From Hypholoma sublateritium FD-334 SS-4 (taxonomy: Eukaryota > Basidiomycota > Agaricomycetes > Agaricales > Strophariaceae): a stretch of 64,000 nt of DNA. The stretch is from contig KN817571.1 of the NCBI GenBank assembly GCA_000827495.1, forward strand, positions 186,001-250,000, given 5' to 3'. Under the pieces are notes generated by a model. That model was given only the letters and a program-made list of their open reading frames with translations. It was not told the origin of the DNA and did no database searches. The position numbers and the translations under genes were made by a program. This document shows positions 23,801 to 35,300 of the stretch, piece by piece; the stretch's first letter is position 1; the number at the start of each line of letters is the position of its first letter.

Positions 23801-24644
23801 TCACGCGCGGCTGCTGAACTGGGCGATCATCTGGCCGATGAGCGAGCTTGAGCAGGCGCTGAACAGCACGACACGGGGGCAGCAGGTCGACGAGGTTGCG
23901 CTCAGCATCTGGTCGACGCAAGCGTACAAGCGCTACGTGCGCGCGCGGCTGACGGAGAGCCCGCAGGGCGTCGTCGACCGGCTCTTCGTGCCCCCGAATA
24001 TGGCGGATGCGATCAGCAATGCGGTGTTCAATGGTAGGCACGGCGATGCGTGCGGCATGCTGAAGGATCTGTGGGGCCCGTTTGGGCTGGATGGGATGCC
24101 CAGGTTAATTGTTGTGCTTGCAAAGCACCGATCAGACCCTAACCACTGGGTAGTTCATCGGTGTGTTTTCCGTTCCCTTACGCTTGCTCACCACGACTAA
24201 CTTTTGTTTTTAAAGGTTCTCCCTTCCCGAAGGCGCTCTGACAACATACGACTCGTACCCCGAGCGAACACTGCCAGACGGACGGGTAAGTATTTTTACT
24301 TATCGCGACAGGATTAATGACTGATGCATCCTCCAATACTCCAGCCGCTCGGATGGTGGTTTGCCATCCGCGTTGCCTGGCCCAATGCGATGTACCCAAG
24401 CCCTGACCACCTTGTGCAGAAGATGGTGCGGCTCCACCGTCCGATGCAGCCGCCCATCGACAACTCGGTCGCCGCGGCGGGCATCTGGCGCAACGTACTC
24501 ATGGGCTCACGCGCGGAGCGCAGCGTCGACCTCGAACGCCTGCGCGATCTGATCAACACGGAGGTGAAGAACCTGAAGCAGCGGAAGCACCTGGGCAAGC
24601 TGTCCATTGGGGTCACGCGCCCTGCCTGGGAGGACATGAGCTGA
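20897..24644 (+). CDS. Large uncharacterised protein with disordered N-terminus and conserved-looking C-terminal domain
   Basis: Not recognised by function. Eleven exons join in phase: 20897-20954, 21007-21021, 21083-21378, 21429-21569, 21624-21863, 21920-22196, 22254-22903, 22957-23031, 23085-24160, 24216-24285 and 24345-24644, giving about 1065 residues. The first 470 residues are Ser/Pro/Gly-rich with many SP sites (KAPSVISKSPSKQGTPKSP), probably disordered and phosphorylated. A helical region (HYHDMELCVLLHQ, HEIVKKALRKAVRQRIKKLG) is followed by a predicted coiled coil (LKREIVLMQQRIESLGPKIEGLK). An acidic/Pro linker leads to a compact C-terminal domain (about 780-1065) with PPWQRIHARLLNWAIIW, EVALSIWSTQAYKRYVR and PLGWWFAIRVAWPNAMYP. 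From memory, similar proteins occur across agaricomycetes without assigned role. The first two exons, including a 15-base exon, are less certain; 21096 is an alternative start. Confidence 0.75.
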
Positions 24645-24998
24645 GCGGCTGTCCGCACTGCCTTCCACGCTTGTTGTCGATTTTTGCTTGTTTCTCTTTC
24701 GTTGCTCTTTTTTCTTTTCTGGGCTGGATTGTATGCGTAATTGGAGGGTGCGCTCCCCTCTTTAGTTCGTGCAGACGTTGATATCGTGTATTTTCTGCTA
24801 TGTTGTAATTTTTTGTGCTGCGATGAACTTTTTACGCGTCTTTATTATGATTTTGATTATGATATCTCCAATACTTAAACTCGAGACCAGCCTATTCGCG
24901 ATGCCAACGGACTGAAAAGCTGTATCGCGTGACGTCATCCTGCATTCGAGTTCATTCGGAAGCGGTCACTCGTTCCTCTTACCCTTGTACCACTCGGA
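24645..24998. other. Short intergenic region
   Basis: Begins with a T/C-rich 3' flank of the preceding gene (about 24660-24730). The last 100 bases serve as leader of the next same-strand gene. Nothing else is seen. Confidence 0.5.
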
Positions 24999-25860
24999 AT
25001 GATGGCAAATCTCACCCGTTCAGCGAAATCTGGCAGTGCATGGACTCCAAACGATTTGAGGGCGTTCAACATACAAGTCATCCGCGAGGATACTGAGTCT
25101 TTTTTCGGTATGGCAAACTTGCCCAAGCCCAAGAACATATCGCCCGTTATTTGGAACAATGTCGCAGCACCAGCGGGAAAACTCTCTAAGACCGATAAAC
25201 TCTTCTTTGCATACGTGGAGGATGCTATGCGGATATGCCCTGGTGAAGAATCTCTGGTCAATGACTTCGCCGGCTTTCTGTTGGGAATGCTGGGTTATGA
25301 TGACTATCAGCGCGTCTTGCACACTCGAAGGGATATGACATTCTACATGTGTGGCAGTAAGGTTGACGCGAGAGCAGACGTCACGATCGTTGAGCGAGAG
25401 GGACCCCTCTTTCAATACGTTTTATTTGTGCAGGAAGATAAAGTATGTCCTTGAACATACCAACCAATGCTTTGCGGAACCAAAACTTCACTAGCGCCAC
25501 ATCTCAGGCGATGATCCCGAGCCGCAACTCATTGCAGAAGCTATCGCGGCGTTTTATCAAAACAACAGAATTCGCGAAAGCGTCAACCAACCACCCCAGG
25601 AGTCTTACACCATTCTCGCAATCACGATGGTCGGAACGGCAGCGACGTTCTACATGATAACGATTGAATCAGAGCTCGCACTGGCAGTGGAAGGTGGCGT
25701 ATACCCTGAAAATGTCACCTTCGTTCGCAAATTCGTTCCGCCTGTCCCGGACTTGCCCAATTACCCTGCTCAGGGTATGGTTCCCTTGCAAAATCGCAGA
25801 GTCCTTTTGAGATGCTTCGAAGCATTCAAAGAACTTGTGAGCAGGCTTCCTCCCTGTTAA
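24999..25860 (+). CDS. PD-(D/E)XK nuclease-like small protein of a family expanded in agaricomycetes
   Basis: Predicted 269-residue cytoplasmic or nuclear protein from two exons, 24999-25442 and 25495-25860. No signal peptide or membrane segment. The centre carries SKVDARADVTIVE, then LFQYVLFVQEDKRH, then DPEPQLIAEAIAAFYQNN and ITMVGTAATFYMITI. The spacing of an acidic residue before a strand and a QEDK (E-x-K) at the strand end resembles the core of PD-(D/E)XK phosphodiesterases. I recall the QEDKRH...DPEPQLIAEAIAAFQ block as a recurring signature of many paralogous agaricomycete proteins of unknown function. Nuclease activity is inference only. It stands alone, with no partner gene suggesting a restriction-like or transposon system. 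The start at 24999 (MMANLTR) is the first ATG. Confidence 0.75.
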
Positions 25861-27273
25861 CAACCGATTAGAGACTCAATATATCACAGATATATTATTA
25901 CTACACACCGATTATATATTAATCGAACAAAGTAGATCGAGGTGTATCACTTCGAGCGGACAGTAAGCAGTATTGATTTATCTCAATCCATGGCACCCAG
26001 CTTACATACGTTGTGACACTTGGTATACAGTATCCTCTTGTACGATTAGGCTGCTGTACTTATTAAAGAAACATCCCTGAATTTCTGACGGACTTCATGT
26101 GTACCAATCTGCTTTTCCCTCGGACTGGATTGTTCCAGTCATCATACATATGGTAAACGGCGGTGCATGAAATATGAATCAAAATCTGATTCAAACAGAC
26201 GTCCCAAGGGCCAATGGACGCTGTATTGATTTTTTGGCACCCAAATGACCCAAGCGTGGGCATGTACGTATGAAATTTGCCATTTGTCCTGTAGTGATTC
26301 ATAACGCTGAGTTGCCAGTCACGATTCCTTTGTTTTCTTCCAAACGGCGTTCAAGTGTTGTACATTGCGAGTGAGCTGCCAATAAATGACCAATGGGTGG
26401 TGGATGTATTGATCCTGGAACGTCGAATGAGTGTGTAGCTGTATGCATGAGGTTCGTAGTGCAGCGGACATCGTAACCGCCGCAGTGGCAATTACTTAGA
26501 CGCACGTCCGAGTCCTATGACCTTTGAGGAGCTCCAATTTTCTGGTGATAATATCTGGGTTGTATTTCACCCCGCTAAAATACGCACAGCAAATCGCCGA
26601 ATTTTAGAATGATGACTGAATAAGTGTTCGAAGAATGAGCTCACAAACATGATATGTGCTGAATCACCAAGAGGCGCGTATCGCGACCGAGCCCAAATTA
26701 AGGTACATGGACATTGGTTGTCAGAGAAAGCGAATCAATTGCCAGCTGTGGTATATGTCAAAGATTGCGCAGGATGGCTGTAACATCTGTTAAAGACTGC
26801 GATATGTCGACGTCTGCGTTGGCCAGGGATTTATATTCTCCTAGACCAGGCTGGGAGACGGAACACATCTACAGACAAGTCAGGCACCCGCTGAGCCGCA
26901 GAAGGAAAACAAACAGACGTTGAGAAGAGATGCAGCATCATGGTCTAATTTTTGGCGTATGTCCTCGTTCCGTGATTTGTTACAACAAAGTTGGTTTTTT
27001 TTCACGGCTTTCTTCGCTGCGGCAGGCTTTTTGCATTTTTTGGGGGCGCTTTTTTTACGAGTAATTTGGGCCATACGGGGGAACACGAAGAGAGAAAAAG
27101 AACAAGAACAAGTTGAGAACAAGCAAAGAGCAAACTTTGAAATTTCACGTCGCTTCGCTTAGCCAGTGGTTATGTAATACACCTATAGGCTCCGAAAAGG
27201 TTTCGCCTTTGAGGCAAGACTCTGGCACGACGCACGTCGGCCACCACCATCAAAAAGGCTTCGACTTTACAGA
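25861..27273. other. Intergenic region upstream of YSH1
   Basis: About 1.4 kb, A+T-rich on the left. The only coding-like frame is a short lysine-rich one on the minus strand (listed separately). The final 150 bases are the YSH1 promoter and leader. Confidence 0.5.
26880..27074 (-). CDS. Possible short lysine-rich protein (64 residues)
   Basis: An ATG at 27074 opens a frame reading MAQITRKKSAPKKCKKPAAAK, then KAVKKNQLCCNKSRNED, ending at 26880. The Lys/Ala/Pro-rich first half resembles histone H1 tails or ribosomal extensions, but there is no globular domain. It lies head-to-head with YSH1, 199 bases away. It may be a small nuclear protein, an exon of a larger gene, or chance. Homology or transcript data would be needed to keep it. 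Confidence 0.2.
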   Translation of the reverse strand: MAQITRKKSAPKKCKKPAAAKKAVKKNQLCCNKSRNEDIRQKLDHDAASLLNVCLFSFCGSAGA

Positions 27274-30182
27274 ATGGCTGAGACACCGACGCTGAGTGTG
27301 ACGATGCTGGGGGCAGGCCAGGAAGTCGGTCGGTCGTGCTGTGTGCTTCAATATCGAGGGAAAACCATCGTTTGCGACGCGGGAGTACACCCTGCCTACA
27401 GTGGCATGGCCTCTCTGCCTTTCATCGATGAGTTGGATTGGAGTACAGTCGATGCACTCCTTATTACACAGTGAGCTTCCCGAAAGTCAGAAATAAGCAT
27501 TAGAACTGAGATAGTCGCTACAGTTTCCATTTGGACCATGCAGCAGCTTTGACGTACATTACTGAGAAGGTTCATTCTCAAAATTTCCGCCAGTAAACGA
27601 GGGCTGAATGTTTTTCAGACAAATTTTAGAGATGGGAAGGGCAAGGTGTACATGACGCATCCAACGAAAGCGTTGCACAAGTTCATGATGCAGGATTATG
27701 TTCGGATGGGGTATGACTCGTGTCAAGCCTACTTTTCGGTGTGCGCGCTCACATTTCTATTGCAGTTCTTCCACCTCCGATGCGCTGTTTTCACCTTTGG
27801 ATATGACGATGTCGCTCGCATCCATTATTCCAATTTCCGCCCATCAACTGATCACTGTCTGCCCTGGAATCTCGTTCACGCCATATCATGCTGGGCATGT
27901 TTTGGGCGCCTGTATGTTCCTCATCGATATTTATGGGCTAAAGATTCTTTATACTGGCGACTACTCTCGAGAAGAAGATCGGCACCTCGTCAAGGCAGAG
28001 ATTCCTCCAATCCGGCCTGATGTTTTAATTGTCGAAAGCACCTTTGGCGTCCACACTCTGGAAGCTCGAGAAGAGAAGGAACTTCGCTTCACCAACTTAG
28101 TCCACTCCATCATCCGTCGAAACGGGCATGTTCTACTTCCAACATTTGCTCTTGGACGCGCCCAAGAACTTCTGCTCATATTGGATGAATACTGGCGAAA
28201 ACATCCTGATTTGCACAACATTCCAATTTACTATGCTTCTGGGCTGGCGAGGAAATGCATGGCCGTCTACCAAACGTACATCCATACTATGAACAATAAC
28301 ATACGCTCTAGGTTTGCAAAGCGGGACAACCCTTTCGTGTTCAAGTATGTATCTTCCTGTTTAACCAGTTCACCAACCTTGATATCTTTTGTGTCTTCAG
28401 ACATATCTCTAATGTACCACAAACACGGGGCTGGGAAAAGAAAATCGCTGAAGGACCTCCGTGCGTTGTTCTTGCCAGCCCGGGATTCATGCAAGTTGGG
28501 CCAAGCCGAGAACTATTCGAACTGTGGGCACCAGACTCAAGGAATGGTGTGATTATCACCGGATATTCTATCGAAGGGACCCCAGCGAGGGTGAGTGTTC
28601 CGCAGATTGGTACTACTGGAGGATTCGGCATGTATATACTATCATTCGAATGCACATCCATTTTTCCTTTCAATTGGCACCATTAGCATTAAATGCTCAA
28701 ACTCGCCTGAACTCTAGGATATCATGACTGAACCCGAAGACTTTGTTACATTGAAAGGCGCCACCATTCCAAGAAAGCTATCTGTGGATGACATCTCTTT
28801 CAGCGCTCATGTCGACTATTCTCAAAACGCAGAATTCATCGAGACCGTGAAAGCGCAGCACGTTGTGAGTAATATATTTTTATATATCTTCCAAAATGTA
28901 GTTGCTAACTATGCAATACTAGGTTCTGGTACATGGGGAGCAGGCGGCAATGTCGCGCTTGCGTGCCGCTATGACTTCTCGGTATAAAGAACGGGACGAA
29001 GATGTCAAAATTCATACTCCAAGGAATTTGGAAACACTACGTCTGTCATTCCGTGGTGAACGGGTTGCGAAGGTATGTCAAGTCACGGAACGTTCATACC
29101 CCCACATTCGTAATGAACGATCGAATTTCATCAGGCAATCGGTACGTTGGCAGACGCTCATCCGAAGACGGGTGACATCTTGTCAGGCCTGCTCGTTGCG
29201 AAAGATTATTCTTACACCCTACTCGACCCACGTGATCTACGCGACTTCGCAGGTCTTACAACTTGTACCGTGACCCAGAGGCAGAAGATTATACTTGGCG
29301 TAGGCTGGAACCTGGTGAAATGGCACCTGGAAGGCATGTATGGTAGCATCGACGAAGGGCTGGATAAGGATGGTGTTCCAACAATGCGGGTGAGTCTGCA
29401 AGCATTTCGCGGAGGCCGGTGCCCAAATGATGACCTATCTATGATCTGCAGGTTATGGGCGTGGTTGATGTTAAATATACCGCCGAACACGAGTTGACGC
29501 TGGAATGGGAATCAAGCTCCAGTAATGATATGATAGCGGACTCTACCCTCGCACTTATAACCGGAATAGACAAGAGTCCCGCATCCGTGAAATGCAAGTT
29601 ATGATACTCGGCAAATGTGCAACGCGCTAATCATGCTATTTAGTGACTACGAATTCTCACTCGCACTCACACGCGCATGCGCACGGCGAACAATCACATC
29701 CGCACGCCGACCCAGATGGTAAATCATCGGAGCGCATACGGATCGCCCGTCTGGCTATGTTCCTCGAGGCACACTTTGGTGAAATTGAGTTCCATATGCC
29801 CGATGCCGACGACGACGACCATGAGCTCGGCGAGGACGAGCACGGCGCGTCGCTGCTCGTCCGGCTCGATGAGGCCGAGGCCCAGATTAGCCTGGTCAAT
29901 CTGGTGCGTGTCAATGTGTTCCGCGCGATTGATATGATGGCTAATCAATGATCTACATGTGCGCTTTAGACTGTCAGTAGTGCGAACGACGTTCTAAAAA
30001 AGCGCGTTGAGGCGGTGCTTGATATGGCGCTGACGACTATCAGCTCGTTGTCTGAGGCGTTTGTCTCCGGCACATCCGATGTCGCCGACGATGCAGCGCT
30101 TTCCAAAGACCATGTCGATGCGGGCGCGGAATCCATGGAGGAGACCGAAGATTCCGAGGCCATCTTGGAGGTCATTGCTTAG
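27274..30182 (+). CDS. YSH1: Ysh1/CPSF73, pre-mRNA 3'-end processing endonuclease
   Basis: Predicted 756-residue zinc endonuclease of the cleavage and polyadenylation factor, which cuts nascent mRNA at the poly(A) site in the nucleus. Eleven exons: 27274-27470, 27524-27569, 27619-27710, 27766-28344, 28401-28590, 28718-28864, 28923-29072, 29135-29389, 29452-29593, 29644-29903 and 29970-30182. The metallo-beta-lactamase core has [12 protein letters not shown], the metal motif [22 protein letters not shown] and [10 protein letters not shown]. The beta-CASP part has [16 protein letters not shown], the SPGFMQ and [11 protein letters not shown] segments, and FSAHVDY. The C-terminal CPSF73 domain contains a His-rich [11 protein letters not shown] insert and an acidic patch. 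Intron 9 uses a GC donor (TGCAAGT) and is the only way to join PASVK to LTTNSHS in frame. All catalytic residues are present. Confidence 0.95.
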
Positions 30183-30618
30183 GCTTCGGGGTATGCGATG
30201 TACAATAAATTCACGTTGGTATAGCTTGTACTACCATAATTTACAAGTCAAAAATCAGGCTTATTCAAGGTCGGATGTAAATGTTGTTTGAAAATGTTGA
30301 ATGGCATCACCGCAAATGTGTCTGCGGCGGAACTACTGGAATAAATATGATGCGAATGAAAATGGTAGAAATGACGGCTCGAAAACGAATGAAAAGTTGG
30401 TTTGTATCGTCGTTAAAAGGAGTGTCTGGTATAATAGGGACGGGAATCATAAGATGTCATCATGCCCATAGATATAGGGTATACATGGGTTATGTTGAAG
30501 AAAATTCAACAATTGGGCGGTACCCGGCAATGATTTTCATATAGAAGTCTTCTTGGAAAAACTACAGGCTATATGTTGTTATTCCGTATTACAATGGAGC
30601 ACATGGAGAAAAGCATTC
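30183..30618. other. Intergenic region between convergent genes
   Basis: The 3' flanks of YSH1 and the four-helix membrane protein. Near 30630 the minus strand holds GGTTCAAATCC, resembling a tRNA B-box, but no cloverleaf can be formed around it. Confidence 0.5.
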
Positions 30619-31113
30619 TCACCTCCAGGGATTTGAACCTCCTGCAGTAAGATCTATCCTCCACCGCCATTTATTGCTATAGCGTATTCGCTTCATCTCT
30701 TGGTGGGAGCGGATGGAGATATAAAGAACAATGATGGTTTCTACCAAAGATATTCCCGCGACGATGGGCATCCATATCTTGACTTTGTCGTCATCATCCG
30801 TGCTCTTCATTATGCCAGATAATAGTAGGCAAGCGAGGGTTACCGACACAGCGAGTGCCGTGGACCAGAGAAAGGCAAGGATGTATCCACATACGACTGG
30901 GACTGAAGAATAAATGCGCAGGTCGTTGTGCTTCTCGGAGCTGCCTAGGAGCAAGATGTAGGTGTGATGGGCGAAAGTGATGATGATCACAGAAGGAATT
31001 ATCCAAATGACCGGAGAGACATTTAACGAGAGACCTGCAAAAACCATCTCCACCGTCGAAAGAAATAAGGAAGTGGTGGCGAGGGGAAGAAGGTGGTGCG
31101 GAAACGAGCCCAT
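30619..31113 (-). CDS. Small four-helix membrane protein, function unknown
   Basis: A single-exon 164-residue frame starting with MGSFPHHLLP. Four hydrophobic segments are evident: about 11-31 (TTSLFLSTVEMVFAGLSL), 33-55 (VIWIIPSVIIITFAHHTYILLL), 70-97 (GYILAFLWSTALAVSVTLACLL) and 112-132 (MPIVAGISLVETIIVLYISI). Charged loops lie between them. Size and layout match the many small MARVEL-like or orphan four-helix proteins of agaricomycetes, but no diagnostic motif is seen. The last residues overlap a tRNA-like stretch, so the true C-terminus could be earlier or spliced. Confidence 0.55.
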   Translation of the reverse strand: MGSFPHHLLPLATTSLFLSTVEMVFAGLSLNVSPVIWIIPSVIIITFAHHTYILLLGSSEKHNDLRIYSSVPVVCGYILAFLWSTALAVSVTLACLLLSGIMKSTDDDDKVKIWMPIVAGISLVETIIVLYISIRSHQEMKRIRYSNKWRWRIDLTAGGSNPWR

Positions 31114-31287
31114 GTCGTTCCGCCGCGAAAAACAAGAAAGAGCCTGCTTCCTGCAGTCGAGGTCTTGTCTTTTATCATCTGTCTGTAATCCTGTGTCAGA
31201 CTAGTAAATTTAGCGCAGCCTCATATGATCATGTATCAAGAATTGTTGTGACTGCTGCCAGCGCCCGGACAAACATAGCCTTTAATT

Positions 31288-31822
31288 TCACCTGCGGGTC
31301 GTACTTTCCTGCTCCTCCTTGACTGGCGTGTTTCCCTTGATGCATAGATACGAGGACCGCTCGCGTGGAGATCCATATTTTTGATACCGGCTGAGTCTTT
31401 TCCGACTAGTGCGTTGACTTAGCCTGTTGCAGGCTGCGCTCACTGGCAAGACATCCGAAACCGTGACTATTAGATCAAAGTCCAGAACAGGATACAGAGA
31501 AAATAATCCTGTTGATGTCTGAGCAGGTAGGGTAGTTCGAAGACCTAGCGCAGAGTTGATGCAACCCAGCGCTGACATGTTTTGGCTCGAACACGCGTTC
31601 GCCAAGTTTCGTATTATGGCCCACGCTGATGGGAAAATCAAGGAAAGGGTGGAAGTCAAAGTGAGAATAAGTAACTCGATCATAATGATCCAAGCCAAGT
31701 GGTCTGTTATAAATGATGGTACTTACCGAGAGAAATCTAGGAAAACGCTTCCCTTCAAATTTGATGAACCTCTTGCAGACTCTACGGAGGTCTATGTACT
31801 GTCCGGGCTCCGTATAGTCCAT
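31288..31822 (-). CDS. Tentative single-pass membrane protein
   Basis: Unrecognised. An ATG at 31822 begins MDYTEPGQYIDL. Removing an 82-base intron with donor GTAGAG and acceptor ATAACAG joins it in phase to HHLAWIIMIELLILTLTSTL, a strong hydrophobic helix, and then a polar Ser/Arg/Lys-rich tail ending at 31288. The helix reads like a real membrane segment, but the tail lacks features and more introns are possible. It lies upstream of the four-helix protein on the same strand, 175 bases away, so the two could be related or parts of one gene. Confidence 0.3.
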
Positions 31823-32367
31823 TGATCGTGATTGAATTTTAGTTCTTAGTGGAATTTGATGTTGATGTTGGAAAGCATGAATGGAGAACATGAAGTGGTA
31901 CAAATTTGGGAGAGATGAGGAGGGGTGCCAACCGGCCACGGATATATGCTGTGAGCAGTGCCAGTGGGCGGTCGCAGCTCAAGTACTTACGGAGTACTCG
32001 CTACTTCTGTTTGTTTGAACTTTCTGAGCTGTGTGCGGTAAATGTGCCAGATAGGAGTCGGGAGTCTGAAGGTAAGGATGAAAAGCTTTCACTCGTTCGT
32101 TTCAAGTTCGTGTCGCTGTCAATGTCAATGTCAGAGATGAAATCCGGTCCGGTGGCCCCGGCCGCCGGGGGGATCGTTTGGATTCACGTGATGTTACTCT
32201 GTTTGTCACGTTCGCGTAATAGCTCGTGACTGATCGCGTCGTACCCTTGAGTCTTGACTCTTGACGCGTTTTTTGGGATTCGGCTGGCACCACTTGCGAT
32301 AAGTACTCGGTCAGTACTTGTTAAGGACACTCTACATTCTCGTTCCTCCTCTCCGTAGAGACTCAGT
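31823..32367. other. Intergenic region upstream of CTF4
   Basis: About 545 bases of divergent promoter space between the tentative minus-strand gene and CTF4. No distinctive control site was identified. Confidence 0.45.
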
Positions 32368-35300
32368 ATGTCAAAGCTTATCACAAGCTCATCCCATGGC
32401 AAGGGACGTACGTGCTTGACATTCTCAAAGGATGGAGTGTACGTGGACTTCCAGTATCCTTCACTGGCAGCGTTTGCTGACTATTTTGCCTTAAGACGCG
32501 CTTTCACTGGTGGACAAGACTGCATCGTACGCATTTGGAAAGTGAACGAAGGTGCAGACCAAGAACCTGCGACGGCTGTAGACTCAGATGGTGCCGTGAC
32601 ATGCGTTGCAGCTGCAGTAAGCCCATATGCCACATTACGCTCTCCGCCATATCACGCTCTTTAGCTCATCTAAGTATTTTGAAGGATGATTGCTGGTTCT
32701 CTGGTAGCGAAGACACGGAAGTTCGTCAATACTCGAAAGACTCCACCCAATTCGACGGCATTCTGACTTCACTTGCTGGAGTGCCTGTTCGAAGTATAGC
32801 AATTGATCCCAAGGGAAGGAGGGTTGCAGTGACATCCGAGTGAGGCTTCAGCATTTAATATATTCTATATGTGATGTTTATTCATTTATTAGCGAACTGT
32901 TTGTCAAGGTAGTTGACATGGAGGATACTATGAAAGTGGATCGCTTGGAAGGCTATACATCCGGCGTTCGCAGTGCTGCGTGGCATCCTTCTGGATCATT
33001 GCTGGTGTGTTCTGTTATTTGTTCAATAGGGCGTATTGCTCATACATATTCAGGCCACATGCACAGGAAACGGAAAGATTGTGATATGGAATATGGCCGC
33101 ACCGCAACCGGTGATTGAAAAGACCATCGAAAACATCATTCCAGAAGTCATGGACACTGAGTGAGTCGAGCTTGCAATATATCACTGAGTTACTCAGCAG
33201 CCTTATTTGCGCGTCTAGATCCCCAGAGTTTTCCTACGATTGCTCCGTGGTATGGCACACTTCCGGGGACTACTTTTTCGTTGCTACAAAGGGACATGGT
33301 ACGTTAGGCCTTCATGAACAGGGTTCATCCATAACTGAGATCGTTGGACAGAAATTGTAACCGTCTCTCGCGCCGATTGGACCAAGTCGTCAACGTACTC
33401 TGATAAAAACGCATCAGGCTCGATAACTGCGTTGGGACTATCGAATAATGGCGTATACCTAGTGTCTGCGTCGTCCTCAAGAGTCCACATCTGGTCAACC
33501 CAAAATCGACGGTTAATCACTACGTAAGAATTCCGATGATAGTCGACTTTTATCTCGCTTATTTATATACATGTTCCAGTCAGAATGGAACACCAGGATC
33601 GACAATTACACACGTAGCATTTTCTCCACGCGAAAATCTTGTCGCCTGGACCGACACAGATGGTGTGTTCACTCGCTGGCCTAAGGCCATTTCCGACAAT
33701 TACCCCGACCCTGTCAAGGTCACTGGAGCAACAAGTGGACCTGCTACAATCCCCGTGAAACCCAGCCGAGGTTTGGATCTCTTCCTGGATGAGCCTCAAG
33801 ATACCCTCGACGATGTCTTTGGTGACGATGCTGGTGACGATTCTGACGCTGATATGCCCCCGGATGACTGGATTGTCGATGATATGGATGGAGCACTACA
33901 TCTACCAGATGCCGGGACGACGACGAAGAATGGCTTCGTGAAGGAGATGGGTAGGTGGATTTCCGCTTTACATGGAGACGCGCATTGAGTGTAGATTAGT
34001 GAGCATTACAAAGGCTCAGCCACCATTTCTCCCTGGGTCAACGCCAATGGAGAACAAAAAGCGATATTTAGGTACCGTCGTCAACGAAATCTCACAGTTC
34101 GACAACTCATATTGTGTCTTCAGCCTTCAACATGATTGGTGTCATCGAGATAACCGACCAAGATACGCATAATATCGTCAACGTGGAATTCTATAACCAA
34201 TCATTACGAAAGGGTTATCATTTCCAAGATAATTTTAAATATGATCTAGGGTACCTTGGTAAATTTGTTTGATGCATCTTTGATAATCGCTTTCTAATAT
34301 ATACCCAAAATAGGTGAACGAGGCGCCGTTTTTGCTTGCCAACCCGAAAATGATCACTCCGCTGAAATCGTGTTCAAGCCCTACTCAACCTGGAAAACGA
34401 ACGACTGGACATACAAACTCCCGCGCAAAGGAACGGTGTGCCTCGGGATTGCCGCCGGTGGGCTGCCGCTCAACTCGCGGGACAGCAATGACTTTGAGCT
34501 GCAGGGATACGGGCATGTCGTGGTTGCTACGAGTGAGAATGACCTGACGTTCTTGTCTGGTACTGGGCGCGAGCGCCGGATCATGGCACTCGGCGCCGAT
34601 TTTGTCACGATGGTAGCAAGCGCTGAGTGGGTCTTCGTTGTCCATCGAGCTGGTTCTACTACCATTGACGGTGCGTCGCTTTTAATATCGTTACACATAG
34701 GCGGTTTGTTGAATGTTTGCGTTCTTGCAGGCTCCCAGAATTTGTCCTACAGTATTATCAACTTTGAGGATTTCACTGTGCGTCAGCGAGATGTCCTACC
34801 AGTGCCGAAGGGCCACACCCTGAAATGGATCGGCCTCACAGACTTAGGCGTAAGGATATTCTTTACAATACAAACATGGTTTTTTATTGACAGCACGACA
34901 GGCTCCTGCGATGTACGATACCACGGGGTGTGTGCATGTCCTCACGAAATACCGTATTCCGCACCATGCATCATGGGCTCGCGTAATGGACACCAACCTC
35001 CTTGAACGAAGGCAAGGTAAAGACGAGTCGTACTGGCCGATTGGAATTACAGAGAGCACCCTCATGTGCGTTATTTTGAAGGTACGATGTCATTCTGCTA
35101 TCATTCTTTCATATTTAACTTTAATATTGAAATCGCTCGCAGGGGAGGCAAGAACACCCAGGTTTTCCGAGGCCTCTGATGCAGGAGCTGCCCATGAAGA
35201 TACCCTTCCGGCAAGAGACTGCCGAAAATGAATTGTACGTGTACACAAATCATTTCTTCATTAGATGCACTTGACCAATAACGAGCAACAGCGTTGAGCG

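Noticed and set aside
30630..30665. tRNA-like B-box (GGTTCAAATCC on the minus strand)
   Set aside because: The five-base T-stem does not pair, and no acceptor or anticodon stem can be drawn around it.
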